Of a stretch of 64,000 nucleotides of DNA, positions 47,592-56,111 are shown piece after piece. The notes under the pieces are model-generated. The model was not told where the DNA came from, did no database searches, and saw only the letters and a list, made by a program, of their open reading frames with translations. Position numbers and translations under genes: made by a program. The stretch is from Sorangium cellulosum So ce56 (GTDB lineage: Bacteria > Myxococcota_A > Polyangia > Polyangiales > Polyangiaceae): assembly GCF_000067165.1 (NCBI RefSeq), contig NC_010162.1, forward strand, positions 6,765,001 to 6,829,000, in the 5' to 3' direction. The first letter of the stretch is position 1. Each line of letters begins with the position of its first letter.

Positions 47592-47620
47592 ATTGTAAAA
47601 ATGAACTATCGGTTTGTCAA
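47592..47620 (-). promoter_or_regulatory. Near-consensus sigma-70 promoter
   Basis: Minus-strand TTGACA (47620-47615), 17-bp spacer, TACAAT (47597-47592). Both hexamers and spacing are close to ideal, which is rare in this GC-rich DNA. It points at the lipoprotein starting at 47401, giving a leader of about 185 nt that contains a 7-bp hairpin at 47450-47467. Confidence 0.65.
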
Positions 47621-47688
47621 CACTGCTTACTTAGGCCGTCCGAAAGCAGCGCTGCCGCTTGCCGATGGCCGAAATCGCGCTATCCGGC

Positions 47689-48552
47689 TCAGAAGGCGCC
47701 GGCGAGGCCCACGCCCGCGCCGCCGCCCGCCGGCGCGAGGGAGAGGCGAAAACGCGGCGAGACAGGCCCGGCAACGCCCGCGCGCGGGGCATGAAACAGA
47801 GCCGGGATCAGCACGCCGGAGGCGGCGCCGAATACGGCGCCCGTGAGCACATCGGTGAAGTAATGGCGATCGCCGGCGATGCGCAGGTAGCCGGAGAGCG
47901 CGGCGATCGCCATTCCGTTCGCCCATACCCACGGCGCCGCGCGATAGCCGCGCATCGACGCCACGGTGCCGCTCGCGGCGGCGAGCGAGAAGACGGCCGT
48001 GGAGTGGCCTGAGAAGAACGAGAGATCGTCGTCGTGCGGGAGCGGACCCGAGGGGCCCTCGCCCGCGCGGAGCACATCCGGGTTGTCGTGGTGGGCATAG
48101 GGCCGCTGGCGGCCGGCGATGTACTTGGTGATCTGGTTCATGTTCATCGCCACCACCATCGCTTCGGTGACGATCACGAGATCGGCGGCGATGTTGTCGG
48201 AGCGGCCGTCGTACCACGCGGCGAGCGCCGTGAGGCCCAGCGCGGCTGCGGGCGCGACGCCGAGGACCGTCACGTTGCTGAGATCATGAGCGGTGTTCGG
48301 GTTGCGCCTCCAGACCAGCGCGTCGCGGATCGACGTGTCGAGGGCGTTGGCCGTGCACCAGCGGCACGATTCGGGGGCGAGGCCCTTCTTCGCGAGCTCG
48401 GACGCGATCCATGCGGCGCCGCCGACGACGGTGATGGGCAGATCGATCTCGGGCCGGTACGTGAGCTCGGGGGACGGGTCGGCGGCAGCGGCCGGCGAGG
48501 ACGAGACGGCGACGAGGAAGGCGGACAGCGCGAGCGCGGCGGTAGCACGCAT
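47689..48552 (-). CDS. PAP2-family phosphatase
   Basis: 287 aa. A signal peptide (LALSAFLVAVSSSPAAAA) precedes the phosphatase core. Phosphatase motifs: TKYIAGRQRP (K..RP) in motif 1, FFSGHST (SGH) in motif 2 and RIAGDRHYFTDVL (R....H..D) in motif 3. Around these are 4-5 hydrophobic segments. PAP2 enzymes dephosphorylate lipid phosphates, undecaprenyl diphosphate or similar substrates at the membrane. The N-terminal half contains a Cys pair (ESCRWC). The substrate is undetermined. Confidence 0.9.
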   Translation of the reverse strand: MRATAALALSAFLVAVSSSPAAAADPSPELTYRPEIDLPITVVGGAAWIASELAKKGLAPESCRWCTANALDTSIRDALVWRRNPNTAHDLSNVTVLGVAPAAALGLTALAAWYDGRSDNIAADLVIVTEAMVVAMNMNQITKYIAGRQRPYAHHDNPDVLRAGEGPSGPLPHDDDLSFFSGHSTAVFSLAAASGTVASMRGYRAAPWVWANGMAIAALSGYLRIAGDRHYFTDVLTGAVFGAASGVLIPALFHAPRAGVAGPVSPRFRLSLAPAGGGAGVGLAGAF

Positions 48553-48604
48553 GACGGGCGCGAGCGTAGCCGGGGCGGAGGCGCACGGAAATCCGTCGCG
48601 GGCG

Positions 48605-49312
48605 TCAGGCGCGCGACGGCCCCGGCGTGGCGAGGAGCAGCCCGTCGAGCAGGCGCGCGTGGGCGTCGTCGACCAGGTTCCGGAGCGCCGCCGGCCCGGC
48701 CTTGGAGAGGGCCCCCGACGCCGCGAGGGTGGCGAGGCCGTGGTGCATCGCCCAGATCGGGACCGCGAGCGCCCACGGATCGCCGGGCGGGAACGCGCCG
48801 GCGCGCTGCGCCTCCTCGATGAACCCGAGGAGCACCCCCAGGTTGTGCGAGGTGGCCGCCGCGACCCGCGGGTCGTCCACGTCCACCTCGCCGGAGTACA
48901 TCACGTGGAAGGGCGCGGGGTGCTCCAGCGCGAAGGCGACGTAGGCGAAACCCGCGGCCAGGAACCGCGCCCGGAGGTCGCCCCCGGCGCCCTCGAGGGC
49001 GGCCGAGATCCGCGCGCCGAGCGCCGCGCTCGCCTGGACGGCGAGCTCGGTCATCAAGGCGCGCTTGTCCGAGAAGTGGCGGTAAGGCGCGGCGTGCGAG
49101 ACGCCGATGCGCCGCGCGACCTCGCGCAGCGTGAAGCTCGCGTTCCCTTGCTCCTCGATCAGCGAGAGCGCCTCCTCCAGCACGGCGCGCCGGAGGTCGC
49201 CATGGTGGTAGGGCCGGTCGACGGGGCGCGGCGCGGGCGCGGGTGAAGGGCGCGGCGCGGTTGCGGGTGAGGTGCGCGCGCTCGGACGGCGGCGCCTTGC
49301 GGGGGAAGCCAC
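48605..49312 (-). CDS. TetR-family regulator divergent to the flavoenzyme gene
   Basis: About 235 aa from GTG 49312, chosen because an upstream ATG at 49429 would place an 11-bp dyad inside the gene and add unlikely residues; the start is uncertain. The helix-turn-helix FTLREVARRIGVSHAAPYRHFSD is of TetR type and follows PYHHGDLRRAVLEEALSLIE. The C-terminal part (ISAALEGAGGDLRARFLAAG onward) is the WHG-like ligand domain. It probably represses the divergent gene at 49522. Confidence 0.85.
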   Translation of the reverse strand: MASPARRRRPSARTSPATAPRPSPAPAPRPVDRPYHHGDLRRAVLEEALSLIEEQGNASFTLREVARRIGVSHAAPYRHFSDKRALMTELAVQASAALGARISAALEGAGGDLRARFLAAGFAYVAFALEHPAPFHVMYSGEVDVDDPRVAAATSHNLGVLLGFIEEAQRAGAFPPGDPWALAVPIWAMHHGLATLAASGALSKAGPAALRNLVDDAHARLLDGLLLATPGPSRA

Positions 49313-49430
49313 AGCGCAGGCGCACGATACCACGAAGGCCGCGGTCCCACCGAGCCGCGTGGCCCGGGATCGCGGATGCAGGGCCGCGAGCTCGGGAGCT
49401 GCCTGTCGTCGCGAAGAAAATGTAGGCATC

Positions 49431-49441
49431 GGAAACTTTCC
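49431..49441. promoter_or_regulatory. 11-bp palindrome GGAAACTTTCC between divergent genes
   Basis: A perfect 5-bp dyad with a single central base lies between the TetR start and the 49522 start. It is a candidate operator for the TetR regulator, but short enough that chance cannot be excluded. Confidence 0.35.
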
Positions 49442-49521
49442 CCATGTTGTCAGTGTCATCATCGGGCGCGCGGGCGGCCGGTGGCCGGCGCGCTGCACCT
49501 GATCCAGGAAAGGAGCCCCGT

Positions 49522-50724
49522 ATGTCCGAGCCCCGTCGATCCCCCGAGCGCGAACGCCTCCTTGCCGCCGTGGAGCGTGTCCGCGGCGTCGCCACCGCCC
49601 ACGCCGAGGCGTCCGAGCGGCTGCGCACGCTCGCGCCCGCGGTCGTCGACGCCCTGCAATCGAGCGGCCTGCTCGCGATGGCCGCGCCGCGCGCGCTCGG
49701 CGGCGTCGAGAGCGACCCGCTGACGCAGGTCGAGGTCTTCGAGGCGATGGCGCGCGCGGACGCGTCGGCGGGGTGGTCGCTGATGATCAGCGCGCTGCTC
49801 GCCGCCCTCGCCGGGGGCACCCTGCCGGACGAGGGGGCCCGCCAGGTGTTCGCAGGGCCGTTCCCGACGTTCGCGGGGCTCCAGATCCCGACCGGCCTCG
49901 CGCGGCGCGTCTCCGGGGGGTACGTACTCGAGGGCCGCTGGGCCTTCGGCAGCGGCGTGCGGCACGCGTCGTGGGTGTTCACCTGCGCCATCGTGGCCCC
50001 GGAGGGCGCGGCCCCTCCGGCGGGGCCGCCCGAGATGATCAGCCTCGCTGTCCCGCGCGAGCAGGTGGTGATCGAGGACACGTGGGACGTGGCCGGCCTG
50101 CGCGGCACGGGGAGCGACCACTACCGGATCGAGGGCGCGCTCGTGCCCGAGGCGCGGGCGTGCCCCTTCCCCGCGGCGCCTCAGCGGCGCGGCGGCGCGC
50201 TGTACTCGCTGCCGTTGCTTGCCCTGCTCGCGGCCGGTCACGTCGGCTTCGCGCTCGGCGTCGGGCGGCGCGCGCTCGACGAGATCGCCGCGGTCGCCCC
50301 GCGCCGCGTGAAGGCGTGGCCGCAGCTCGCGCTGGGCAGCCACGCGGCCTTCCACATGGACCTCGGGCGCGCGGAGGCGAAGCTCGCGGCGGCGCGGGCC
50401 TATGCGTTCGACGTGCTCGGGCGGATGTGGGACCAGGCGCGCGCTGGAGAGGCGCTCTCGATCGAGGACTGGGCGGCGATCCGGCTCGTCCAGACGTATG
50501 TGACCGACGTCGCCGCGGAGGTCACGGGCTTCGCCTACCGGGCCGGCGGCGGGGGCGCGCTCTACGCGGCGAGCCCGCTGCAGCGGTGCTTCCGGGACAT
50601 CCACGCGGCGACGCAGCACATCGCCGCGACCGACGACGCCTACGAGTTCGCGGGGCGCGCGCGGCTCGGGCTCGCCGATCTGCACCCGATGCTCGCGCCG
50701 CGGCCGCCTCGGGCGGTGGGTTAG
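49522..50724 (+). CDS. Acyl-CoA dehydrogenase-fold flavoenzyme (class D monooxygenase-like)
   Basis: About 400 aa from ATG 49522 with AAGGAG upstream. N-terminal helical domain (LAAVERVRGVATAHAEASER), beta domain (VSGGYVLEGRWAFGSGVRHA, DTWDVAGLRGTGSDHYRIEG) and C-terminal helical domain ending DAYEFAGRARLGL. The set VFEAMARADASAGWSLM and GRWAFGSG fits HsaA/HpaB-like two-component flavin monooxygenases, which use reduced flavin from a partner. No Glu base typical of true acyl-CoA dehydrogenases was identified. The substrate could be an aromatic or steroid. It is probably controlled by the divergent TetR. Confidence 0.85.
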   Translation: MSEPRRSPERERLLAAVERVRGVATAHAEASERLRTLAPAVVDALQSSGLLAMAAPRALGGVESDPLTQVEVFEAMARADASAGWSLMISALLAALAGGTLPDEGARQVFAGPFPTFAGLQIPTGLARRVSGGYVLEGRWAFGSGVRHASWVFTCAIVAPEGAAPPAGPPEMISLAVPREQVVIEDTWDVAGLRGTGSDHYRIEGALVPEARACPFPAAPQRRGGALYSLPLLALLAAGHVGFALGVGRRALDEIAAVAPRRVKAWPQLALGSHAAFHMDLGRAEAKLAAARAYAFDVLGRMWDQARAGEALSIEDWAAIRLVQTYVTDVAAEVTGFAYRAGGGGALYAASPLQRCFRDIHAATQHIAATDDAYEFAGRARLGLADLHPMLAPRPPRAVG

Positions 50725-50752
50725 CTCGACAGGGCTGCTGAGCGACGCGCTC

Positions 50753-51778
50753 TCAACCGGGCTCCGGCCACGCCGGCTGATCGCCGAGGATGCGCGACCT
50801 GTGGCGCTCCAGATAAGCGCGACACCAGGCGTCCGGCACCTCGCGCCGGCTGACCCGGCGGATCGCCGTGTAGAGCACGAGCTCGCGCAATTTCATGAAC
50901 CTGTCCATCTCCGACAGCCACCGCGCGGAGAGCGCGTGCTCCCGGGCGTAGCCGTCCAGGAACCTGTCGCGGAACCTCCGGAGGAGCTCGGGCGGCCGCC
51001 CGGGGCCGAGCGGGTCGATCGCGACATAGAAGAGGACGATCCCGAGATCGCTCGCGAACCACTCGTAGGCGCAGTCGTCGAAATCGATCAACGTCAGCGC
51101 GCCGCCGTCCTTGAGCACGTTCCCGAAGTGGGCGTCGGTGTGCACCAGGCCGAAGGCGTCGCGGTCCGTCGGCAAGGCCCGGAGCTCCGCGATGAGCCGC
51201 TCCAGCCGACCGCCGATCGGGTCGCGCTCGTCCTCCGGCAAGAGCTCCCGCGCGCTGGTGAAGTCGCCGTCCTCATGCCACGCATGACGCCGCCTCGCCG
51301 ACGGAGGAACATACACCTTGGTCGCGGCGTGCAGCCGCCCGAGGAGCCGCCCCCAGGCGGTCGCCACGTCCGGCGTCAGATCGCCGGCAGAGAGCGGAGC
51401 GCCTGGCGCCTTCGCGTACGCGCGCACGCTGACGGCCTGGCCGGGCCCGCCGAGCAACGCCGCGTAGCGGCCGTCGGCGGCCCGGATCGCCGGGGCGGCG
51501 CGGACGCCATTCGCTGTCAGGTACTCCAGCCATTCGCACTCCGCCTCGACCGCGTCCACGGACCTGCGCCCGGGATCCCCGAGCTTCAGGACGAAGGTAC
51601 CGTCGCGCCGCCGCGCCTCGAACACCTGGCTCTCGAAGCCGCCGATGTGCCTGCAGGTCGCCGGATCGAGCCCGTAGAGCGCAAGAGCGCGATCGAGGAC
51701 GGCGGGATCTGCGGGAGTCGTATCGTCCGCTCCGGAGGGCAGCCCCGCGGTCAGGGCGGGCTGCCTTCCGGCGGACAC
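50753..51778 (-). CDS. Aminoglycoside-phosphotransferase-family kinase
   Basis: About 341 aa from GTG 51778, which lies inside the 3-prime end of the upstream lipoprotein gene (28-bp overlap). Kinase N-lobe: GFESQVFEARRRDGTFVLKL, with the Lys in VLKL. Catalytic segment: HTDAHFGNVLKDGGALTLID (H-x-D....N) and LIDFDDCAYEWFASDLG. These match the APH/choline-kinase/homoserine-kinase-II superfamily. The acceptor is a small molecule, not determined. A role in drug resistance cannot be assumed from the family alone. Confidence 0.87.
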   Translation of the reverse strand: MSAGRQPALTAGLPSGADDTTPADPAVLDRALALYGLDPATCRHIGGFESQVFEARRRDGTFVLKLGDPGRRSVDAVEAECEWLEYLTANGVRAAPAIRAADGRYAALLGGPGQAVSVRAYAKAPGAPLSAGDLTPDVATAWGRLLGRLHAATKVYVPPSARRRHAWHEDGDFTSARELLPEDERDPIGGRLERLIAELRALPTDRDAFGLVHTDAHFGNVLKDGGALTLIDFDDCAYEWFASDLGIVLFYVAIDPLGPGRPPELLRRFRDRFLDGYAREHALSARWLSEMDRFMKLRELVLYTAIRRVSRREVPDAWCRAYLERHRSRILGDQPAWPEPG

Positions 51779-52212
51779 GCGACCCGCTGGGGCGGCGGTG
51801 GGTTGCACATGACGACCACGGGAGGGCCTCCGTCGCGAGAGGGCTGAGGCGGCGGGCAGGTGTTCGGGAAAAACTGCCTGCACGTGCCGTCCGGGCCCCG
51901 GATCACCTTCCCTCCCTGCGCGGGCTGCGGAAGCGGCTCCTCCTCGCCCTGCGCCGCCGTCGCCCCGGCGTTCTGCGACGCCTCCGGTGCCGCCGCGTCC
52001 TGCGTCTCCGTCGTCCCGGCGCCGCTGGACGTGGCCGCATCCCCCACGCCAGACGAAGACGTCTGCATGAGCTCCAGGCGCGGCGGGTTGGCGATCAGGT
52101 CCGGCGGATCGGGCTGCGGCTGAGACGTGCCACAAGCCGCTGCGCCGCCGGCCACCGTGACAACGAATGAGGACGCGAGCACGCGGCGACGCCGGCGTGA
52201 CGAGAGCTTCAT
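51751..52212 (-). CDS. Pro/Cys-rich small lipoprotein
   Basis: About 153 aa from ATG 52212 with an AGGA-type site. A basic N-terminus and signal helix (VLASSFVVTVAGGAAAC) end at a lipobox-like AAAC. The mature part is disordered (Ser/Thr/Glu/Ala-rich), then a Pro/Cys-rich end with DGTCRQFFPNTCPPPQPS and three regularly placed Cys. This resembles surface-anchored small proteins of myxobacteria. The family is not recognised. It overlaps the phosphotransferase gene by 28 bp. Confidence 0.7.
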   Translation of the reverse strand: MKLSSRRRRRVLASSFVVTVAGGAAACGTSQPQPDPPDLIANPPRLELMQTSSSGVGDAATSSGAGTTETQDAAAPEASQNAGATAAQGEEEPLPQPAQGGKVIRGPDGTCRQFFPNTCPPPQPSRDGGPPVVVMCNPPPPQRVACPPEGSPP

Positions 52213-52297
52213 GGAGACCATCCTAGACCGATGGCCCGACCCACGTCACCCGAACGGCGAAGCGCCGCCGCGCGCGGCGAGGTCGGCAGGACGTTGC

Positions 52298-52975
52298 TCA
52301 AGCCCCAGGCGGAAGGCGCGCCGTGCGCCTGAGCTGCACGGACAGGAGCCGCGGCGGGTCGCTCCTGGCGGCCTCCGCGTCGCGCCACTCGCCCAGGTGA
52401 ACGAGCTCGAACCCGGCCCCCAGGCCGCCGTTCACGTACTGTGACACGTCATGCAGGAACGCGGTCACGCGCTCGGGCTGGCCCGTCTCCGGGTTGACGA
52501 AATTGGCCTGGCCCCCGCGCATCTGTCGCACGGGGTGCAGCTCGCACAGGAAGAGCTCTCCTCCCGCGCGCAAGACGCGGGCAGCCTCGGCGAAGACCGC
52601 GTCGATGTCCTCGATGTGCTCCAGCACGAGCATGGCAATCACGACGTCCGACGAGCCCTCCGCAAGGGGCCAGGAATCGCGGATGTCGTGCTGCACGAAC
52701 CGGACGCGAGGAGAAGACACGCGGTCCCTCGCGCGACGCAACATCCCCTCGGAGAAATCCAGCGCGAGGACGCCCCTCGCCTGCTCGTCGAGCCACTGCG
52801 TGTTCCGCCCGGTGCCGCAGCCGATCTCGAGCACGTCCCGGCCAGCCAGCGCCAGGCCGCGTTGCCGGAGGACCTCCGCCGCCAGCTCGCGGGTCCGGTT
52901 GAAATCGTCATCGTACGTCGCGGCCCAGCGATCGTAGGCCGTGGCGATCTCGGGTTTGTCTGGAGAGCTGGACAT
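52298..52975 (-). CDS. Class I SAM-dependent methyltransferase
   Basis: About 225 aa from ATG 52975 (one at 53008 is also in frame). Motif I DVLEIGCGTGRNTQWL, acidic post-I LALDFSEGML, motif II DVVIAMLVLEHIED and motif III VLRAGGELFLCEL. The opening EIATAYDRWAATYDDDFN is the UbiE/Methyltransf_11-type N-terminus. It transfers a methyl group to a small molecule. The end (GEWRDAEAARSDPPRLLSVQ) resembles methyltransferases tied to natural-product tailoring. The substrate is unknown. Confidence 0.88.
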   Translation of the reverse strand: MSSSPDKPEIATAYDRWAATYDDDFNRTRELAAEVLRQRGLALAGRDVLEIGCGTGRNTQWLDEQARGVLALDFSEGMLRRARDRVSSPRVRFVQHDIRDSWPLAEGSSDVVIAMLVLEHIEDIDAVFAEAARVLRAGGELFLCELHPVRQMRGGQANFVNPETGQPERVTAFLHDVSQYVNGGLGAGFELVHLGEWRDAEAARSDPPRLLSVQLRRTARLPPGA

Positions 52976-53184
52976 GAGCTCGCTCGGCATCCTGCGTCGT
53001 TCACCCACCCAAGGACACGCCGTCGACCAGGATCGCGAAGGCCTCCCGGTCTACCGAACGCCCTCGACGCCGGGGAATCTATCGGGGGCACGGCGACCGT
53101 GTCAACAGCCCATCACCGGAGCATTCAAGTGGCGAGACCCACCGCAGAAGCAGTCTCGGGCCGGCGCGGTGACAGCCGCCACAA

Positions 53185-53649
53185 CTACAAGCTGAGCTCG
53201 CTCAGCCCCGGATGCTCGTCGGGTCGCCGCCCGAGCGGCCAGTGGAACTTCCGCTCCTCCGCCGCGATCCGCACGTCATTGATGCTCGCCTCGCGCCTCC
53301 GCATCAGCCCCTGCGCATCGAACTCCCACTGCTCGTTGCCATGGGACCGGTACCAGTTGCCGCTGTCGTCGTGCCATTCATAGGCGAAGCGCACCGCGAT
53401 CCGGTCCCCGGTGAACGCCCAGACCTCCTTGATCAGGCGGTAGTCCAGCTCCCGCTGCCATTTGCGGTGCAGAAACGCCTCGATCGCCGCCCGCCCCTCG
53501 AAGAACTCGGCCCGGTTCCGCCAGCGGCTATCGACCGTGTAGGCCTGAGCCACGCGCGCGGGATCCCGACTGTTCCAGGCGTCCTCCGCCAGCCGCGCTT
53601 TCCGGGCGGCGGTCTCTGCGGTGAAGGGCGGCAGCGGCGGGCGCGACAC
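53185..53649 (-). CDS. DUF1348 NTF2-like protein
   Basis: About 154 aa from GTG 53649; a frame-compatible start at 53721 adds 24 residues unlike the family. It reads RPPLPPFTAETAARKARLAE, DAWNSRDPARVAQAYTVDSR, WRNRAEFFEGRAAIEAFLHR, IAVRFAYEWHDDSGNWYRSH and LMRRREASINDV, all hallmarks of DUF1348 in the SnoaL/NTF2 fold. Members are small cytosolic proteins of unknown activity, possibly detoxification or isomerase-like. It is followed by a 176-bp gap to the methyltransferase. Confidence 0.9.
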   Translation of the reverse strand: MSRPPLPPFTAETAARKARLAEDAWNSRDPARVAQAYTVDSRWRNRAEFFEGRAAIEAFLHRKWQRELDYRLIKEVWAFTGDRIAVRFAYEWHDDSGNWYRSHGNEQWEFDAQGLMRRREASINDVRIAAEERKFHWPLGRRPDEHPGLSELSL

Positions 53650-53935
53650 GACAGGATCTTCGCTCAAGGTGCACCTGAACGAACCTTCCTCGAATCTCCC
53701 ATCCCCGGCAACCCCTTTCACGCGAAGCTCCCCAGGGCCGTACCGCGGACCGGCCGCTCCCGGCCTGCCACCGGCGCGCGCCCGTCGCTCGAGCGCGCCG
53801 CCCCGCGGGACGGCCCTGCCCGCTCCGGCGCAGGCGCCGTGGGAGCGGCCACGGCGCTTGGCGCTCGCGCCGGCGGCGGGAGCTCGTTAGAGTCGCTCCG
53901 CGCTCCGAGGAGCCTGTGCGCTCGAGAGGGATCCG

Positions 53936-54328
53936 ATGACCATTCCGTTGACGTGCGTCTTCATCTCATTTCTCTTGATCTACGTGGCCCGCCTGTTCGT
54001 CGCCAGGGCGCAGGCACAGCAGCCCGAGGGCCTGGACAACCGCAACCCGCGCGACCAGCAGGCCAAGCTCACCGGCGTCGGGCGCCGCGCCCTCGCCGCC
54101 CACCAGAACGCCTTCGAGGGGTTTGCGCCCTTCGCCGCCGCCGTCTTCACGGCCCACCTCGCGGGCGCCGACGCTCGCTGGAGCGCCATCCTCGCCGTCA
54201 CCCACGTCGCCGCGCGCGCTCTCTATCTGGTCATGTACATCGGCGACAAGGCCTCTGCCCGGACCGCTGTCTGGATCATCGGCTTCGCCGCCACCGTGGG
54301 CCTCTTCCTCCTGAAGTGGCTGGTCTGA
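53936..54328 (+). CDS. MAPEG-family membrane protein
   Basis: 130 aa with four hydrophobic segments (about residues 4-22, 62-80, 83-105 and 110-130). LDNRNPRDQQAKLTGVGRRA between TM1 and TM2, then AHQNAFEGFAPFAAAVFTAH and HVAARALYLVMYIGDKASAR, is the MAPEG pattern (membrane glutathione transferase/eicosanoid family). It may conjugate glutathione or another thiol to lipophilic electrophiles. It stands alone, 28 bp from the convergent lipoprotein stop. Confidence 0.88.
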   Translation: MTIPLTCVFISFLLIYVARLFVARAQAQQPEGLDNRNPRDQQAKLTGVGRRALAAHQNAFEGFAPFAAAVFTAHLAGADARWSAILAVTHVAARALYLVMYIGDKASARTAVWIIGFAATVGLFLLKWLV

Positions 54329-54356
54329 ACGCCGCGGCGGGGGCGCCGTGGCAGGC

Positions 54357-55337
54357 TCAGCGCGGCAGGGGCATCCACGCGCCGTCCGTCGGGACGTGGA
54401 CCTGCGCGGGCAGGTTCTTCGAGGCGGCGCGCTGGGTGAACGCCGTCACGGGCTCGCGGTAATGGGCGAACGTTGTGTGGTGGATGGGGATCACGTGGCG
54501 GGCGCGGAGCAGCGCGGCGGCGGCGACCGCCTCCTCCGCGTCCATCGTGCGGAGGCCGCGCGCGCCATCGACGCCGACCGCGCCGAGGTGCGGGAGCCAG
54601 AGATCGATGGGCGCGAAGCGGGCCGCCACCGCGCGCATCGGCTCGGTGAAGACCGAATCACCGGTCCAGTAGACCGAATAGGGCGCCGCGCCCTCCCAGC
54701 GGAGCACATAGCCGTTGCCCTTGCCGAGCGTCGCGTCGAGCGCCGCATCGTGGGCGTGGTTCGCCGGGACGGCGAGGATCCTCAGGCGGCCGGCGCGGGT
54801 CGGGAGCACGGCCTCGTTGTCCCAATCGAGTGGCGTCAGCTTCGTGAATCCGGCGGCGCGCGCCGCGCCGACCGCGTCGGGAGGTAGAATGAAGGTGACG
54901 TCCTTCGGGAGCGTCTCCCTCGCGACGGCGTCGAAATGGTCAGCATGGTTGTGGCTGAGGAGGATGACGTCGAGGTGCCCGATCGGCTCCGCAGGAGGAT
55001 CGGTATAACGGGCGACCGGCGCGTTCTCGACGCCTGTCGATGGGTGCTTGGGGAGCACGAACGCCGCTGGGCCGCGCGGGCCGAGGACGGGATCGGTGAG
55101 CAGCCGGAGGCCGTCGCGCTCGAGGATCGCCGTCGGGCCGCCGCGCCACTGGAGGCGCCCGCTCGAGGCCTCGGCCGCGGCGGCCTCGCCGGCCGGCGGC
55201 GCTGTCGCGGCGGCCGCGCCGGCCGGCGGCGCGCTGGCTCCGCCGCGGTCGGGCGAGGCACAGGCCGTCAGGGAGAGCGCGAGCAGCGCGGCGACCACCG
55301 AGCCCGCGGGCGCCCGTGGCCTGCGCGGGCGACCCAT
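54357..55337 (-). CDS. Metallo-beta-lactamase-fold lipoprotein
   Basis: About 326 aa from ATG 55337, where a signal peptide (SVVAALLALSLTAC) ends at a lipobox. A coupled ATG at 55433 overlaps the TetR stop (ATGA) and is also in frame; it would add 32 residues before the signal. Metal ligands: LLSHNHADHFD (H-x-H-x-D-H), VPANHAHDAA, VYWTGDSVF and HVIPIHHTTFAHY. The TDPVLGPRGP opening fits the UlaG/NAPE-PLD-like subgroup of hydrolases. It appears to be in one operon with the TetR regulator upstream. Confidence 0.88.
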   Translation of the reverse strand: MGRPRRPRAPAGSVVAALLALSLTACASPDRGGASAPPAGAAAATAPPAGEAAAAEASSGRLQWRGGPTAILERDGLRLLTDPVLGPRGPAAFVLPKHPSTGVENAPVARYTDPPAEPIGHLDVILLSHNHADHFDAVARETLPKDVTFILPPDAVGAARAAGFTKLTPLDWDNEAVLPTRAGRLRILAVPANHAHDAALDATLGKGNGYVLRWEGAAPYSVYWTGDSVFTEPMRAVAARFAPIDLWLPHLGAVGVDGARGLRTMDAEEAVAAAALLRARHVIPIHHTTFAHYREPVTAFTQRAASKNLPAQVHVPTDGAWMPLPR

Positions 55338-55429
55338 CGAGGGCGCGCCTCTGCCGGGCTCGGCCCCGGCGGGCTGCGGGAGCTGCTCGGCACGTCCATT
55401 CCACCTGCTCGGGACACCCGTGATCCGGT

Positions 55430-56005
55430 TCATCGTCGTCGCCTTCCTGGCCGCGCTGTTGCGATGAGGTTCTCGGCGAGGGACCGCGCGCGCGCGGCGG
55501 CGCCCGGTCCCCCCTCGCGGACGGCGGTCACGATCGCGCCGTCGATCAGCAGCAGGATCTGCGGCGCCAGCGCGCTGGCCAAAGGCACGCCGGCCTCGCG
55601 CAAGAGCCGCTCGAAATAGTCGATGAGCCGCTGCTTGTGGCGCTGCGCGGCCTCGTGCGCCGGGTGGCTCCGGCTCGCGACCTCGACCATCGTGTTGAGG
55701 AACGCGCAGCCGCGAAAGTCGTCCGCGGCGAACAGCTCGGCGAGCGCGTCGAAGACCGCGAGCGGCCGGTCCCGCGGATCGCCCGCGAGCGCCTCGACTC
55801 GCACGGCAAGCCACTCGCGAAAGCGCGCGTCGCGCGCGTCCAGCACCGCCACGAGCAGGTCGTCCTTCGTCGGGAAGTGGCGGTAAAAGGTGGCCTTGGC
55901 GACGTCCGCCTCGGCGATCAAGCGATCGACGCCGACGGCGCGATACCCCTCGGCATAGAAGAGGCGCTCCGCGACCTCGAGGATGTGGCGTCTGACGTCC
56001 CGCAC
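55430..56005 (-). CDS. TetR/AcrR-family repressor of its own operon
   Basis: 191 aa from GTG 56005. DNA-binding half: RRHILEVAERLFYAEGYRAV, then VDRLIAEADVAKATFYRHFP, a textbook TetR helix-turn-helix. The C-terminal domain (GCAFLNTMVEVASRSHPAHE) is the TetR_C type common near oxidoreductase and hydrolase genes. The start is 12 bp from a perfect 18-bp dyad, so autoregulation of this gene and the metallo-hydrolase is likely. Confidence 0.92.
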   Translation of the reverse strand: MRDVRRHILEVAERLFYAEGYRAVGVDRLIAEADVAKATFYRHFPTKDDLLVAVLDARDARFREWLAVRVEALAGDPRDRPLAVFDALAELFAADDFRGCAFLNTMVEVASRSHPAHEAAQRHKQRLIDYFERLLREAGVPLASALAPQILLLIDGAIVTAVREGGPGAAARARSLAENLIATARPGRRRR

Positions 56006-56016
56006 GACGCTGTTCT

Positions 56017-56034
56017 AGACAGACAGGTCTGTCT
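56017..56034. promoter_or_regulatory. 18-bp TetR-type operator
   Basis: AGACAGAC and GTCTGTCT are perfect 8-bp arms around AG. It lies immediately upstream of the TetR gene at 56005, where such regulators bind their own promoter. Confidence 0.75.
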
Positions 56035-56111
56035 TGTCAAGCGCGCGGAGATGCGCCTGCGGACCGCCGCCCGCAGGCCCTCCGATCGGAACGCCGCGCT
56101 GGAGCCACCCG

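Noticed and set aside
50753..51778. Antibiotic-resistance aminoglycoside kinase
   Set aside because: Only the superfamily motifs are visible and they are shared by choline, homoserine and other small-molecule kinases.
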